Below, piece by piece: positions 10,401-22,690 of a stretch of 64,000 nt of DNA. Every line of letters starts with the position of its first letter. The first letter of the stretch is position 1. Source of the stretch: Rotaria macrura (lineage: Eukaryota; Rotifera; Eurotatoria; Philodinida; Philodinidae); assembly GCA_900239685.1 (NCBI GenBank), contig OENT01000341.1, positions 67,023 to 131,022 of the forward strand, read 5' to 3'. Both the position numbers and the translations under genes were made by a program. Below the pieces are notes generated by a model, which was not told the origin of the DNA, did no database searches, and saw only the letters and a program-made list of their open reading frames with translations.

Positions 10401-13400
10401 ATGAATGCCACAGCATCAGCACAACAAACTACACCATTAGTTAATGCAGGTAGTAACCTCGAATCATTTTCTCTGGTTTGGCTTGATGCAATGGTTAACG
10501 ACACTCAAGAAAACATAGAAGCTCAAGTGACACTCCGTGCGTCGATTAACCATTTAAAAGCATACAAGGATACGAGCGAGTGTGAACAATATATACAATC
10601 AATGCCAGATGGAGACCGTGCAGTACTTATTGTCAGCGGAAAATTAGGCCATGTGTTAGTTCCTTGCATCCATGAACTTCGTCAGGTTTCTTCGATTTAT
10701 GTTTATTGTCGGAACAATCAATTACATGAAACATGGGCTAAAAGTTTTCCTAAGGTGCGTAAGCACATTTTAGTGGCCAGAAATCAGTGTTACTTTTGAA
10801 CGCCAGAAACCTAAAATTAGCATGAACCGAAATCGATTCACTAGATTCTAGACCGTTCTATTTTAGATACCTGTAGCATACTAGTTAAGCCGCCGTGGAA
10901 GAATGGTTACGTTGCTAGACACGTATTCACAAGATACTGTGATCAAACCTCAGTACTATCATCCATGGAATGACCTTGAACAAGTCACTAACGGCTATTC
11001 GTTTCGGATGACTCATCCGATTGTGTATTGATTACATCGTTAGTCAGTATGTAGAGTCGAAAAAAACACCCAAGACAGATGTCACTACCACGTTGTACCT
11101 ATGTTGACCGCCAGCCCTACATAAGTAGGGGAAAGCGTTGGATGGAAATGGGTGCAGATACCGCCACCCGGAAAAAAACAGACGATAGAAACTGGCGCAC
11201 GTGGATCTCGTGCCGGCCCCAACGGGCGATAGACCTATGGGAGCTATTTTCTATATTTTTTTCTATAACATACTAGTTAGATCTACTGATCAATTCTTTT
11301 CATGTGATGCTAGACAAGGCAATTCGTTTTTGTCTGCTTGTAATCGTTGTTGCATACACAGTGGTCTTATGTAGTATAGTAGCTTCCATTTCTACTGTAG
11401 TTATCTTCATTGCATCGTCACGATGGTCATTTGTCCCAAGTGTTTTGGACAGACAGATACAGGCGAATTTCGCTTTCTATAACCTATTCTTACAGCCTAG
11501 TTAATGATATTTTCAATGGAAAAAAAGAGTACCGTTTATTCGAAATGAATTAATCAGTAAGTTTAACAGTTTCTTTGGATGAAGATTACTAACTCTCAGA
11601 GATCTCATTGTTCAACTCTTCTCATAGCTGTATTTTACCTACATGTCATTTGGTCCCTCTCAAAAATAACGAAATGCGATTGCAAAATAAGTGGGAGCGG
11701 AAGACAAACAAGTAAGCGCTATGTTTATAGCAGCTAGAAGATATAAGCCGCGAAAATCGACCAAGAATGAGGACAACAGAATCGTAAAATTAATTGTATT
11801 TGGTATATGAAAAAAATATGTTTTTTAGAATTCGGAAAGACCTCTAATAGTGTTTAAGGTTGTCTTCAAGCTGCAAAATTGGAGCATATGATAAGAACTG
11901 AGAGGGACACAATGCCCGAACTGTTTATTGATCCTTTTAAGTTCTCGGCCCAGGTCGAAGGTGAGCAATCGGGTTCTGTCGGACACTTCCTTAATCCGAC
12001 CTATTCCGGTGATTGAAATCGATCAGATTCCTATGGTCCGAATCCGGTCGGATCCGATTAGATCTTACAACTTCCGATGAATTCCGCTCATCGTCTTCCG
12101 ATAAGTTCCGAAAAACAGATCCGACAAGATTCGACGGTCGGAATCCTGTCGGTTCCGTCAAGTCATTCGTCGGATTCCGACACCTAATATAATCTAACCA
12201 AATCGAAACTGAGCCATCGGATTCTGTCGAAAACATTCTCAATCCAAGCAGTTCCAACAACAGAATCCCATAGCTTCTGATTAGACCCAGCCTAGGACCT
12301 CTGACCCTGTTAAGCTCGATTTCTTGATTCAGCGCCGTTCAAAATTCTCATGACATTTTGCAATTGCTTATCGACGTCCGGGAATCCAAATCAGCTATCA
12401 TTTTTTGTGGAGGTGCTCTCATTGGTCAGAAATTCCAGTCAACGAAATTGGACTGTTTTACGCTTAGAGTGTTTATTTCAAGTCCTATCCCGATTCTAAT
12501 AGAAGGTTGTAATAGATTATTGAGGTGTGGGAACCCGAATTGAATGTCAATTCTTGTATGGGAAGTTCCATAGACGTAGCAGTGGGCTGATAAAGATTGC
12601 CACTTCTGAAAGATGGCTTTATTATTTTTTTCCACTTTTGCGTGTTTTTGATGACGCTTTCATAACAATTATGGGTGGTTAGTCGTCGAAATCAATTATT
12701 ATTCGGTGAAATTGAGTGGATGATGGTAGGGGAAACCGGTCTGAGCGCCTTTCGATGTGGTGTCGTTTTCGCCAAGTGCATTGTTCAGTGTGAGTAATGC
12801 ATTGAATGGTTTTCGTAACGTAGTGTTTTTCTGATCCAAATGAGTGAATCAATTTAGGGGGAGGCATCTCAACGGCTTTCGGTGAGATATCGTATTCGCA
12901 AAGTGCACTGCTTCACGTGGGTGTTGCAGTTTCTCGTAAAATTCCTTTTGAAGCACTTTTGTTGTAAAATGATTTTAAATGGCTTTTTGTTTGGTTGTTT
13001 TTGTTTTGAGTGCGGTTTACGGCGAGATGCTGTCAGGAACAACGCCGTATACTGTTCTTTAACGTGATTTCCGGTCGTTTGCCGTGTCTCAAATTGTGCT
13101 CCTATGACGTTTTAATTTAATATTGTGGTGACATCAATCACGGGTCCTCGTGTATCGATACGTATCAATGGACCCAATGTTGATTACGACCGGTTTCTGT
13201 CGGATCTGTAATGTTTTGTTGAAGAAACTGATAGAATTCGGGAATACTCTGTAGCCGGAACGTGCCGGATCTGACAAGATCCTTTCCTTGGCTAATGTTT
13301 GTCGGCTTCCGGGTCACTGGATTCTGGCCTGAAACCGACAGAATCCGATCGGATTAAATCGGAATCCGATGATATCCACCATAATCCGGTATAGATTTCG

Positions 13401-16400
13401 ATCGATTCCGACTAGTTACTGTCCTCGGATCTCTCAACCAGTGGGGAGATCTCATGAGTTTATAACTTAATAGCCATTGTTTGGCCCAATTAGCATCGTG
13501 TTAGAAATCAGTAAATAAGCGTAGTCTTGTTCAAATATCTAGTTAACTAGTCATCAGAGAAACAGTAGCTCACATCGTGAATCGTGATTACTAAAAGAAT
13601 GCATTAAACTATAAACAGTATGACCGAAAACTATGAGAAGAGAAGTTTTATTTAGTGCTATCATTCCAATCTATTAATCTTTTTCACTTTTGAATCGATC
13701 ACCCAATTCTCATACGTGCGTTACACTGAAAAAAATAAGGTGCCAAACGAAACCTCCGAGGTTTCGTCAAGTTTTACTATACTATATAAGTGTCAGTAGG
13801 ATCATACGAAGCATTTAAGAGGTTTAGCAATATTCAGGGTTTTGTAAAATTCTTTATACAGTTTTGAAATATAAACATGTTTCGTCCTGAACCGTTTCAA
13901 ATTTGCGTTACCCCTGAGGTTCGGTCAAAAACCCTTTTGAGTTTCGTATACAAAACGTTTTGTAAATATTCGTCCGTGTAGAATTAGGATTACAAACTTC
14001 GTAATATGAAGTTACTATTACCAAGTCATTACGTTACCAAGTAGCTGGTAACTTGTCCGTTACCAAATACGTGGTTATGGCAACAGGCCGCTACGAGTTA
14101 CTGGGTAACGTGTTGACCCACTCCTTTAATAAGCATCAACAAAAGCTTTAAGAAAAATTACGAAATTCTATAAAGTTTGACCAAATTAAATCAGACTCGG
14201 AGAATCCATTTTTTAAATGCCTATTTTCACGATTTTCAGTTCATATTTTTCGAGAAAAACATTTTTTTCCACAAAAATTTGAAGTGTTTCATTGAAACTA
14301 TTGTTTTTCTCACGAAACCTGTTTCTGCATTCAGAGATAGATTTTTAAAAAGGAAGAATACCAGTGAAAATAATAAAAATTTCTGTATCAGAGTCAGATT
14401 CCGTGACCCAAACTTGCTTTAGTCAAACATTTTAGAATTTCGTTTTTTTCGTGAAAACTTACTTTGCTGATAATTGAAGGGGCCGTTGATTCATTCGCTC
14501 CGATACCGTTACCGGGTAACTGGTAACGGAAATGTTACCCGTTATTTGATGAAATATTCCATTTCTAGTTAGATCAGTTGTCCGAAGAGCAGATGTTAAT
14601 GGGAGTTCGATTTTGATAGTTAAAGCCTGCTGAAATATTTTATTTGAATTACAATCAGTTGTCAGATGAATAAAAAAAGAATGGCGAGTTCGATTCTAGA
14701 ATTTACAATAGAATGAAATGTTTTTTTTTCTATTTAGATCAAACGTCCCCTGCCGATCGTTTCGCCCACCGGAACCTGGAGGAACTGGCAGAAAAAATGC
14801 CTGAAAATTGCGGTATTCTGTAGGAATACACATGGCGTTGCTGGAACATGGAAGTAGTGTCCTGGCCACAAACTTCCCTGATTTTTTCTAGTGAGTTCCG
14901 AGTAAGTTGGTGTGTCTTCCCCGCAAGAAACGGCAAAACTCATGGGAAACAACTTGGGAAAGTTTGTGGCGGAAATATTGCTTCCATGTTCCAGTGATAT
15001 CATGTGATTCGCTATAGGTTTCGGTGATTTGCTCTTACTTTTCTGCCGACTTTGACAGGACCCGGTTCTTTTTTTTTAGAGAGTTGGAGATTTTAGCATT
15101 GAATGCTGGTGGAAAAATACTTCCACAATGAAGTATAGCATTCTGCGAAAGTTGCATTCAATGTTGAATTGTGAATTGTAAACAACTCCAAGTAGGAAGG
15201 CTCGCTATCGGCTATTAAAAATTAAGAATTTTTACGAAACCTCAAAGGATTTCGATTTCGTTGCAAAAATCGGAGCCCTTTAGGGTTTCGTGTGGCACCT
15301 ATTTTTCTTTCAGTGTACAGACGTGAATTTTACACATGAAATTCTAATAGAAAATTGAAGCCGTTCGAATTTCTAATATGTTGTCCTTAGAGATAACTGA
15401 ATACTGACTAGAGATACGCACTTTTTTATTGTGGAAACAAACAGAAACCACTTTAAATCGTTTTCAAAAGCTTTTTAGGTCATCTTTTCTCTCTGTCAAC
15501 AACACAGTTGGAATTCGAAAGACGTGAGTTTTGAAGCAAATTATGTTTTCTGTCGGAATTCATTGTCAAAAATGTTTCTCTGCTTCTTTCCCGATCGTAT
15601 GTTTCAAAATTCCAGTCTCATATATACTGTTATCGGCATATTTTTTGCTGCATCAGTAAACTCTACCCAGGTCGGAAAAATACGGTCGTATACATGATCC
15701 TAGAATTACGACCGTATTTCGTCGTTTACGGCATTGATATAACAGCAGTATACTGTCGTGAGCAACAAGAATACGATCAATTACGACAAATGATACGACC
15801 AAACACACTCACCGTATTTCGTCGTATTCTTGTCGTTTACGATAGTGTACTACTAGTATTAATACCGTATACGACAAAACACGGTCGTAATTCTAGGGTC
15901 ATGTATAACGACCGTATACGACGTCGTATTTTTCGATCTGGGATATTCGTAAATCGAGATATACGAAAAGGCATCAATAATGCATGCACTCTCAACAATG
16001 ACATTTGGAGACAAAATTTCCTGTCTTTATTTTAGAGTGGAAATGTTCATCATATCTCCTTCTAGAGAGAAACTGTTAGATGGTGCTTTCTTGTTCAGTA
16101 GTTTTAAATGTCACCGGTGAATCTCATATCTGTACATTGTTGAATTCGACTCTGTTGAATAATCAGAAAATAGTTAGAAGCATTGAACAAAGAGTAGAAG
16201 AATGATTCGATGAAGCAAAATTGTGAATCAAGGGGAGAAAAGCTGTCTTCTGACATAGAGGTGAATCAAAGAAGAGAGAAAGAATAATGGCACGCGTATG
16301 TAACAGAAAATAATCAGTACAACAATGCTGATATCATAAAAATATATTCCAGAATGAATTCGAATCAACTTACGAGAGATTCCGAAAGATGAAGATTATG

Positions 16401-19400
16401 CTCAAAGACCATTTCTAGAGCATACTTTCTTTAACACAATACTGCTCTAAGTATGAAAATACCAATGCTTGTATTCGAAATTGCAGTAACTTGACTCTTT
16501 TGATTTAGTTTGTCTATTGCATGCATGTAAATGTATTGTTTGAAAACGTTCTATTAATGCCGTCGAATCAAATGAGTACCGCTTGATGATTTGAATCTAG
16601 AGCAAAAATTTTGAGAATAACATTAATCTAGAACACATGAATTTGACATTTCAATTGAATTATCTATGAAACATTGATAGATAAACTATAGACTAGAACC
16701 GACGTCATTATTAAGTTCTTTTAATTAGGTCGAAAAAAATTATTTTTCATTCCCTTCCGTGGTGCTACTAAAATCTTATACCTGGCTCGCATACACGGGT
16801 ATAACAAAGAATGCAGAAGTTTCTTTGAGAAAAAAACTCCTATTTTCATCTATTATAATAAGTCTCTGAAAACAAAACCATATTTATTAAGAACTTAGGA
16901 TAAAACTGCTTTGTGACTTTTTTTTTCACTTTCTTTTTCATGTTACCCTGTGTTTGACTGAAAAATACTTCTTCAAACAGAATTTATAGATTGCTTGAAA
17001 AGACAAAAGACAGCCCGTGCATTTTTCCAACTTTGACAAAGACCAGCTTTTATTCAAAGATGAAAGTTATTTTTCTTAACAGGAAGCAGAGTTGACTATT
17101 TTTCTTAAAGATGAACAATTAATGATAATCCTACTTATCAAAAGCCGAGTATGTTTCAATTAATTAAAGTTTGGTTTTTGAAAATTCATCTTTAGGTTCT
17201 ACATGTTCACAGAACACCGTTTGAAGGAATAGTGCTAAATTCAAATTCTTTTGTACTGTAACTTGTTTAAATCTGTCCTTCAGTGGAGAATCATCCATTC
17301 TACAAGTGCCTATAGTAAAGTAAAGTTCTAATGATGGCTTAGTAGTAGTGTTGTAGCTATTGGTAGGACATTAGAAGTTAAGGTTCCACTGATATGTTGA
17401 GTTCTTATTCAAAGATTCAAACTCTCTAAGTATAGTAGGATTCATCCTACAAAGAAGGCGAACAAAACCACTATAAGTGCCCGAATATAGCCAAAATGCT
17501 GATTTTGCCATTACTTGATAGTTTTACGCTTATTTGTAAATATCACTTGTTCTCTCTGTTGATATCAAAATCTTTATACTTAGCTTAATGACTCCGGTGC
17601 GCGAATCTGACAGCTGAGTTCCTTTTTTCAAGTTCTTACAATGTTCCCCTAGCTGTAGCGATCGAGAAGCTCTGGATTCACAATGAGAAGGGCGCTGAGA
17701 TCTAGATTTACTTCAAAACATTGATGGCATTGGCCATAATTTTTCATGATGTCGGGCGCTGCTGATTTTACAAGAAAACTTATTTAACTTATGGTAACTA
17801 GTCTATAACACTCACTAGAATGAAGAACTTTCGAAGTTCATCGCATACCCCAACAAAGGGTACTTAGGCTGCGCTTTGTCACAAGATCAGGTTCTGCTTG
17901 CAGTTCTTGTTACTAGCAGTGCATTAATATTGATCGTTTTATGAACATGATTTTGGTGAAATCTAAATCATTTTAATGCCATGATTTACATGCTAAAATC
18001 ATGGTTGAATTTTGAATGCATACATGAAAATGTCAATTCCGCGATGAAAAATGGCATTCTTATCATTTTGGACATTATTTCTTCCAGCTATAAGTTCCAT
18101 TAAAACGATGTACTTTTTTTTGCCATTTTTTATTCCATGGATGTGTTATCAATAAGTCTAATAGATTTTAGGTCAGAGGTGTATTTGTTAAACTGAAAAA
18201 GCTGATCGAAAAAATAAAATCTGACCAAGAAAAACGAAGACGTTCAAAAATCCAGGAATCAATAGCAATAACTGTGTTTAATATGATTGATTCTGATGAA
18301 AAATCGACATGCGAACTTGATGGTCAATTCATTCATTCGCAGTTGTTGCTAGATGTTTTTACTCGAATGAAATGGACTGAAATGGATAAAAATGAACTTG
18401 TTACATTATGCAATCAATACTACTCAGATAATGAGTCTCAATTGAAAATTATCAAGGAATTTGAAAAAGACTATGAACCGAGATTTGCATTGTGGTGGTA
18501 CACAAGAGACTCGTTTCTCTATCGACTGCTCAACAAAGCTCTTCGTATATTAAATATTCATTTATTGTTTCTCTTTCGATTTTTCATACGGGATCTATGG
18601 GATCAACTTCAAGAGCTCCGATGCTTATCGCCTATTCATCTTTATCGCAGTCAATTGATGTCAACAGAAGAATTGAAAATATTGAGGAATGCCAAAGGAC
18701 AGCTGCTTTCGATGAATTCATTTGTATCAACTACTAAAAGCCGCGATTTAGCCATATTCTTCTTAGGCGATCCAGATGTTCCGTGTTATAATATGGAACG
18801 TGTAATTTTCGAAATCATTGCTGATCCAAAACTCGCTGGCGAGAAACCGTTCGCTGATATAACTTGTCGGAGCTGCTTTCTCAGTGAAGAAGAAGTTCTT
18901 ATCATGTTCGGCTCAATCTTTAGAATATTAGATATTGAGCGCGAAGCGAATGGAATTTGGATCGTTAGCATAGTATTGTGCACAAATGACAACAAAGATT
19001 TCACTACGATTTTGCAACATTTAAAAAATGAATATGGTGGAGGGAATTGCGAAACAGATTTAATTCACGTTGGTCAACTCATTCGTCGAATGGGGCATTC
19101 TAATACAGCTGAACAATATTTTCATCGATATCTCAACTCATTAGTTCATGACAATGTTAATTTAAGTACTTCTTATTTCAATCTTGCCGTCGTGGCCAAC
19201 GACAAAGGTGATTACCATTCAAGTCTTCAACTTCATCTCAAATGTCTCAATATTAGAATGAAAATTCTAATGCCCAATGATGCAGATCTTGCAGAGAGTT
19301 ACAATGGTTTAGGCAATGTTTATCGACAACAATGCAACTACAAAGAATCGCACAATTGTTATAGAAAAGCATTGACTATATGGCGAAACGTATTTGGTGA

Positions 19401-19857
19401 CAACCATTCAAAAACTGCTGTCGCGCATCAAAATATAGGCATTGTTTATGCTCAAGAAAAGAAATACTCAAAATCTCTTGAACATCACACAAAAGCATTG
19501 TCGATTCGGGAAAGCCAGCTTCCGCATAATCATCCGCAATTGGCCGATTCACATGACCATATTTCTTCTGTTCTTTGTTTCCTTGGTCTTTATGGCAAAG
19601 GATTGAAGCATTTGACGGAGTCGCTTAGAATTGCTCAAATTTCGCTTCCTTTAAAGCATCCATCAATAGCAAGGATACATAGAGACACGGGATACATTTA
19701 TGAAAAGAAGCGTGATTTAGTAAATGCGATCTCAAGTTATGAACAAGCGAGAACTGTTTATTGTCAAGCGTTTCTTACAACGCATCCAACAGTTGTGGAT
19801 CTTGATGAAAAGATTCACTATCTCAAAAAAAAAATGAAGCGCAAGCACCCTAAGTGA
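10401..19857 (+). CDS. TPR-coupled mono-ADP-ribosyltransferase (R-S-ExE class), bdelloid type
   Basis: The model is join(10401..10754, 18172..19857), about 679 aa. Exon 1 (118 residues) carries the N-terminal domain (SFSLVWLDAMVND, CEQYIQSM, VSSIYVYC) that in bdelloid proteins precedes an ADP-ribosyltransferase and TPRs. Exon 2 starts in the same phase (0) after TTTTAG. The transferase domain has the arginine-specific triad: R in HLYRSQL (about residue 277), STT-type SFVSTT (about 301-306) and ExE in SEEEVL (about 357-359). About six tetratricopeptide repeats follow (residues 420-665). The enzyme should move ADP-ribose from NAD+ to arginine on proteins, with TPRs choosing partners. There is no signal peptide, so it is probably cytosolic. 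The joining intron is 7417 bp and full of element relics, extraordinary beside the other introns here. The alternative is that exon 1 is a separate fragment and the 3' part begins upstream of 18172. Confidence 0.75.
10880..10955 (+). other. tRNA-like relic inside the long intron
   Basis: GCCGTGG, then a D-loop-like GAATGGTTA, a short stem-loop with loop TCACAAG (stem GTAT/ATAC) and a weak T-loop-like TGATCAAACC lie in tRNA order. Stems are imperfect and no full cloverleaf forms. It may be the head of a tRNA-derived SINE. I would not annotate a functional tRNA. Confidence 0.2.
11955..12260. repeat. TCGGATTCCG-rich repeat, left tract
   Basis: This tract is dominated by degenerate TCGGATTCCG / GAATCCGGTCGG words in both orientations, giving many small palindromes. 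The open frame at 11991-12260 (-) is an artefact of the repeat. A matching tract in roughly inverted arrangement lies at 13150-13435, suggesting the two are ends of one 1.5 kb element inside the intron of the ADP-ribosyltransferase gene. Confidence 0.6.
12728..13000 (+). repeat. Two diverged tandem units of about 140 bp
   Basis: CGCCTTTCGATGTGGTGTCG ... CGCCAAGTGCATTG (from 12745) is echoed by GGCTTTCGGTGAGATATCG ... CGCAAAGTGCACTG (from 12873), followed in both units by a similar TTTCGTAA stretch. This is an old tandem duplication lying between the two TCGGATTCCG tracts. It has no credible coding capacity. Confidence 0.45.
13150..13435. repeat. TCGGATTCCG-rich repeat, right tract
   Basis: It uses the same degenerate words as 11955-12260 (CAGAATCCGATCGG, TCGGAATCCGATG, CGATCGATTCCGAC). 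The two tracts flank 0.9 kb containing a separate tandem duplication. They are probably subterminal regions of a decayed DNA transposon whose exact ends I could not define. Confidence 0.55.
13722..15317. mobile_element. 1.6 kb non-autonomous element with 33 bp terminal inverted repeats and TA ends
   Basis: The left end TACACTGAAAAAAATAAGG continuing to GTGCCAAACGAAACC is matched at the right end by the reverse complement TACACTGAAAGAAAAATAGG continuing to GTGCCACACGAAACC. TA at both borders fits TA target duplication. The interior has no transposase frame. It contains GTTACC/GGTAAC clusters (13990-14130 and 14490-14550) and a nested inverted repeat (14829-15006). A similar left terminus occurs at 47343, so this is a family. 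It lies inside the long intron of the ADP-ribosyltransferase gene. Confidence 0.7.
14829..15006. mobile_element. Nested fold-back MITE, about 178 bp
   Basis: Arms 14829-14882 and 14953-15006 are inverted copies sharing CACATG, CTGGAACATGGAAG and CCACAAACTT, around a 70 bp centre. Divergence is moderate. Overlapping minus-strand frames (14734-15003, 14739-14936) are artefacts of this structure. Confidence 0.6.
15666..15942. mobile_element. 277 bp fold-back MITE rich in TACGACCGTAT
   Basis: Termini CCCAGGTCGGAAAAATACG and its inverse CGTATTTTTCGATCTGGG bound the element. Inverted homology continues about 75 bp inward (TCTAGAATTACGACCGTA). The core is filled with further copies of CGTATTTCGTCGT and TACGACC in both orientations. 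The frame at 15694-16035 (+) crosses it and is not credible. It sits in the long intron of the ADP-ribosyltransferase gene. Confidence 0.75.
15943..18171. other. Remainder of the long intron, no features seen
   Basis: AT-rich sequence without convincing open frames, inverted repeats or recognisable element ends. It ends in the acceptor ATTTTAG directly before the ADP-ribosyltransferase exon at 18172. Confidence 0.5.
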
Positions 19858-21389
19858 TTGTGCAACGATGGAACCAGTGAATTCAATCTGTAAAAAATAG
19901 AGGCGACGAATTCGGTTCTTCAGCATGTATAGTCTGATTGCTCTTTTCGGCTCTCTTCTTATCAATAAACCTTCTGCACTGGCACCGAGAAAACCTCGTG
20001 TGGACGTTAATTTTGAGTTGCTGCGTAGGAAAAGACGAACTACACCTAATTACCCTTCCAATCATTTGCATGCATACTCAAATTTTCTACTATATTTTTT
20101 AAGAATATCGTTCCATTTTCTAAGTAAGAGGGTTTGGCTGTGGGAATATAATAGGACTGACAACCGAAAATTCACCGACCTACACATTTACAACTGAATT
20201 TATACCCCATCAAAAGTGAGTTTTGTTATTACAAAGCGGATTAAAATATAGTGCCATTGTAATCGATTATTAAATTGAAAAACGTGCATCGTACCTCTGT
20301 GCTAAAAGAGGTTTTAGATGAAACAAAAAAGTCAAGATAAAAACAACACTTTCACGAATTCAATACAATATTTTCTATAATTCAAAGGTAATACAGTGTT
20401 GAAATGATCAAGAGCACAATTGCTTGCTATTAAAGCATCTGTCTTTTTGTGCTAAAAGTGTAAAAAATGAATTCTTATAAGTGGTTGTTCGTGTCATCAA
20501 TTAAGGCTAATGAATGCGAAAATATATGAAAGTCGAAGATGTCATCAAATTTTATTTAAACTATTAAGATGATCATATGAAATTTTGAGGAGAATTACAA
20601 GAATGTGTCTTCTTTTTCATGAATAGTCTGTTCAATCATTGTTCCAGATTCAGACTTAGAAACCAATTTAAAACAATGATTAATATTTGTGTGCTATTAA
20701 GTACTAGTAGAGTCGAGTGGTTTCTTTTTTGTAGTTTCAGCAGAAAAATGTCAATGTTCAAACTATGCTGAAAATATTCCAGTGACGTCAAAAGTAACAA
20801 TTAAGAAACATTTTGTTGTAACTTAAGCAAAACTTGAAAGATAATAATTGAAATTTTTGAGTATTTCATGATTGTTTCTTTAGAAAATAGTCCATGTAGA
20901 AATGTTAAAATAGAGTTATGAACATCTACATATACTAGGTCGAATCGATTGTTTCCAGATTCACTTCTATCCTAGTTACAAAACCTTCACCTTTAGTGAA
21001 TGCAATCATTGCTATATTATGATTGGTCCTTTCAAATATGGCCAGTGTGTTATTATTTATGGTTTATAACAACAATCGATTGTCAATTGATTTTTCTCTT
21101 TAAAATATCTAAGAATTGTTTGATGCATCAAGCAGCAAAAATGATTCATATTATCGACGAAACGAAAGTATAAGAGAATAATTGTTCTTTTGAATTCGAT
21201 AATTTCAATATAAATCTATTCAAAAGCTCAAGTTAATTGAAGAACCACCTTTTGCTTGTACAAACTTTGTATTTGACTATCGCTGCATGTTACTTGCGTG
21301 ATAGTATAAATAAACTAGAACATCATTCAGATGGAGGTGCTTTTGAATCCATACATTTGTGAATAACTATATGGTATTCATGGTTTCAG
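19858..21389. other. 3' flank and intergenic DNA, no gene seen
   Basis: AT-rich sequence after the stop of the ADP-ribosyltransferase gene. Short frames (19732-19965 -, 19925-20197 +) show neither domain nor splice context. I see no repeats worth naming. Confidence 0.5.
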
Positions 21390-21472
21390 TCAATACCTGG
21401 ATATAACTAGACCTGAATCATTGAAGAGAAATCCAAAGCGTATCGAAGCTTCACGCGCTGATTATGAAGAAG
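21390..21472 (+). pseudogene. Orphan exon-like fragment (27 codons)
   Basis: This stretch sits between a good acceptor (GTTTCAG) and donor (GAAG|GTAACA) and encodes a hydrophilic peptide containing RPESLKRNPKRIEASRADYE. No partner exon is visible within 1 kb on either side. It looks like a remnant of a broken gene whose other exons are lost. I do not recognise the family. Confidence 0.3.
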
Positions 21473-22405
21473 GTAACACTATGATCCGAGTTCAGCCATA
21501 CTAATCATGTTTAACTATAATAGACTTGAGTAATATTTATCAATGAAACGCTAAAACATTTTCAAACAATCACATGTACTAACATCGTTGTGTGGTCATC
21601 AAAAGAAATATTCTTATTTTGGCTTTACTAATTTGTCATCTTAGTCTGCCTTTTCTACATTATTTCTAGAGGAACACCGGCTTTTATCTACCGATTTATT
21701 AATGACCGTAAAGGGAAATCTCTTCTGTGTTGTCATATTGATACTGTATAAACGTGTTCTTTTTTCAAATCAATGTGGTAACGTTTTTGATTTAAACCAA
21801 GAACTCTACTTCCAATAATCAATGATATTGTGGTTTTTATATATTCGAATTCAGTATATGTTCCAAATATCTAGAAATTGCAACATATTATATGCATTTA
21901 TCTCATCTCTATTTAATTTACGTTCTTGTTTTTGTTCGACATGACTATGTTAGTTCTTCGTTTAATATGAGCATGATAATGTGAATGTGTAATTATAAAC
22001 ATCTTCGCTACTCTGATACTGTCACACTCTAGTTTCAAAACAAGCTGAACTCACACCCATGACCATACTGCAAATTATGACAAAAATGCCTGTCCTTGAT
22101 TAGCTACTTTTTCTTGCTTTATTTATTTTTCAAAATGGAAGAAAACTGTGTGTTACCTCAACTGTTTCATATGGACTTTATATAACGCAATGAATCGAGT
22201 TCGAATTGATGTAGACTAATAATATGTGTATTCTCTCTGAATCTCACATGATACGTTGGAATCGTCACTGTTGAGCCTTCGTACCATTTTGTGGCCAGAC
22301 ATGTACGTTTGTTTTGTCGCATGTCCCAGAATATTTGACATCTAGGGCCATGCCACAGCTCACATTAATAAGTGTATATATTCCATCTCTGACTTTACGG
22401 ATACG

Positions 22406-22690
22406 TCATTTTTGTGCATTTGTTTTATGGTCTGAATAAATCTGGACGTTGGTACCAACTGAAGTTCCGCTTCCATTTACATCCAGTGTCTTTCCACTGT
22501 GCACATTAATTAGTTTGAATGTGTCATCTTCATCATCATAGATTTTCCAAAGCTGGCTGCTTGTTTTGCAGCTCGAGAAAATCGGTACGTTAGCTCCGAC
22601 GTGTGTATCACCCCCGTTGAAGTCAAGAGCTTTGCAGCTGATTATATTTAACAGTTGGTAAGTACCACCAGAAACGATGTCACTAGTATC
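22406..22690 (-). pseudogene. Ricin-B-type beta-trefoil lectin exon, truncated
   Basis: Following an acceptor (TTTTTATTACAG, minus strand), 94 codons encode two beta-trefoil subrepeats. The first is Y-LLN--S-K-LDFNGGDTHVGANV ending in QLWKIYDD (a QxW motif); the second is LINVHSGKTLDVNGSGTSVGTNV. The frame stops after NAQK, exactly where the second QxW should be completed and the third subrepeat should follow. The domain is therefore cut short. Such domains bind sugars and are often attached to enzymes. It lies on the same strand and about 470 bp downstream of a decayed GTPase gene (23160-23880). It could be that gene's lost C-terminal domain, but no continuous model can be drawn. Confidence 0.6.

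Noticed and set aside
15694..16035. 113-residue open frame
   Set aside because: Spans the fold-back MITE at 15666-15942; R/Y/T-rich repeat translation.
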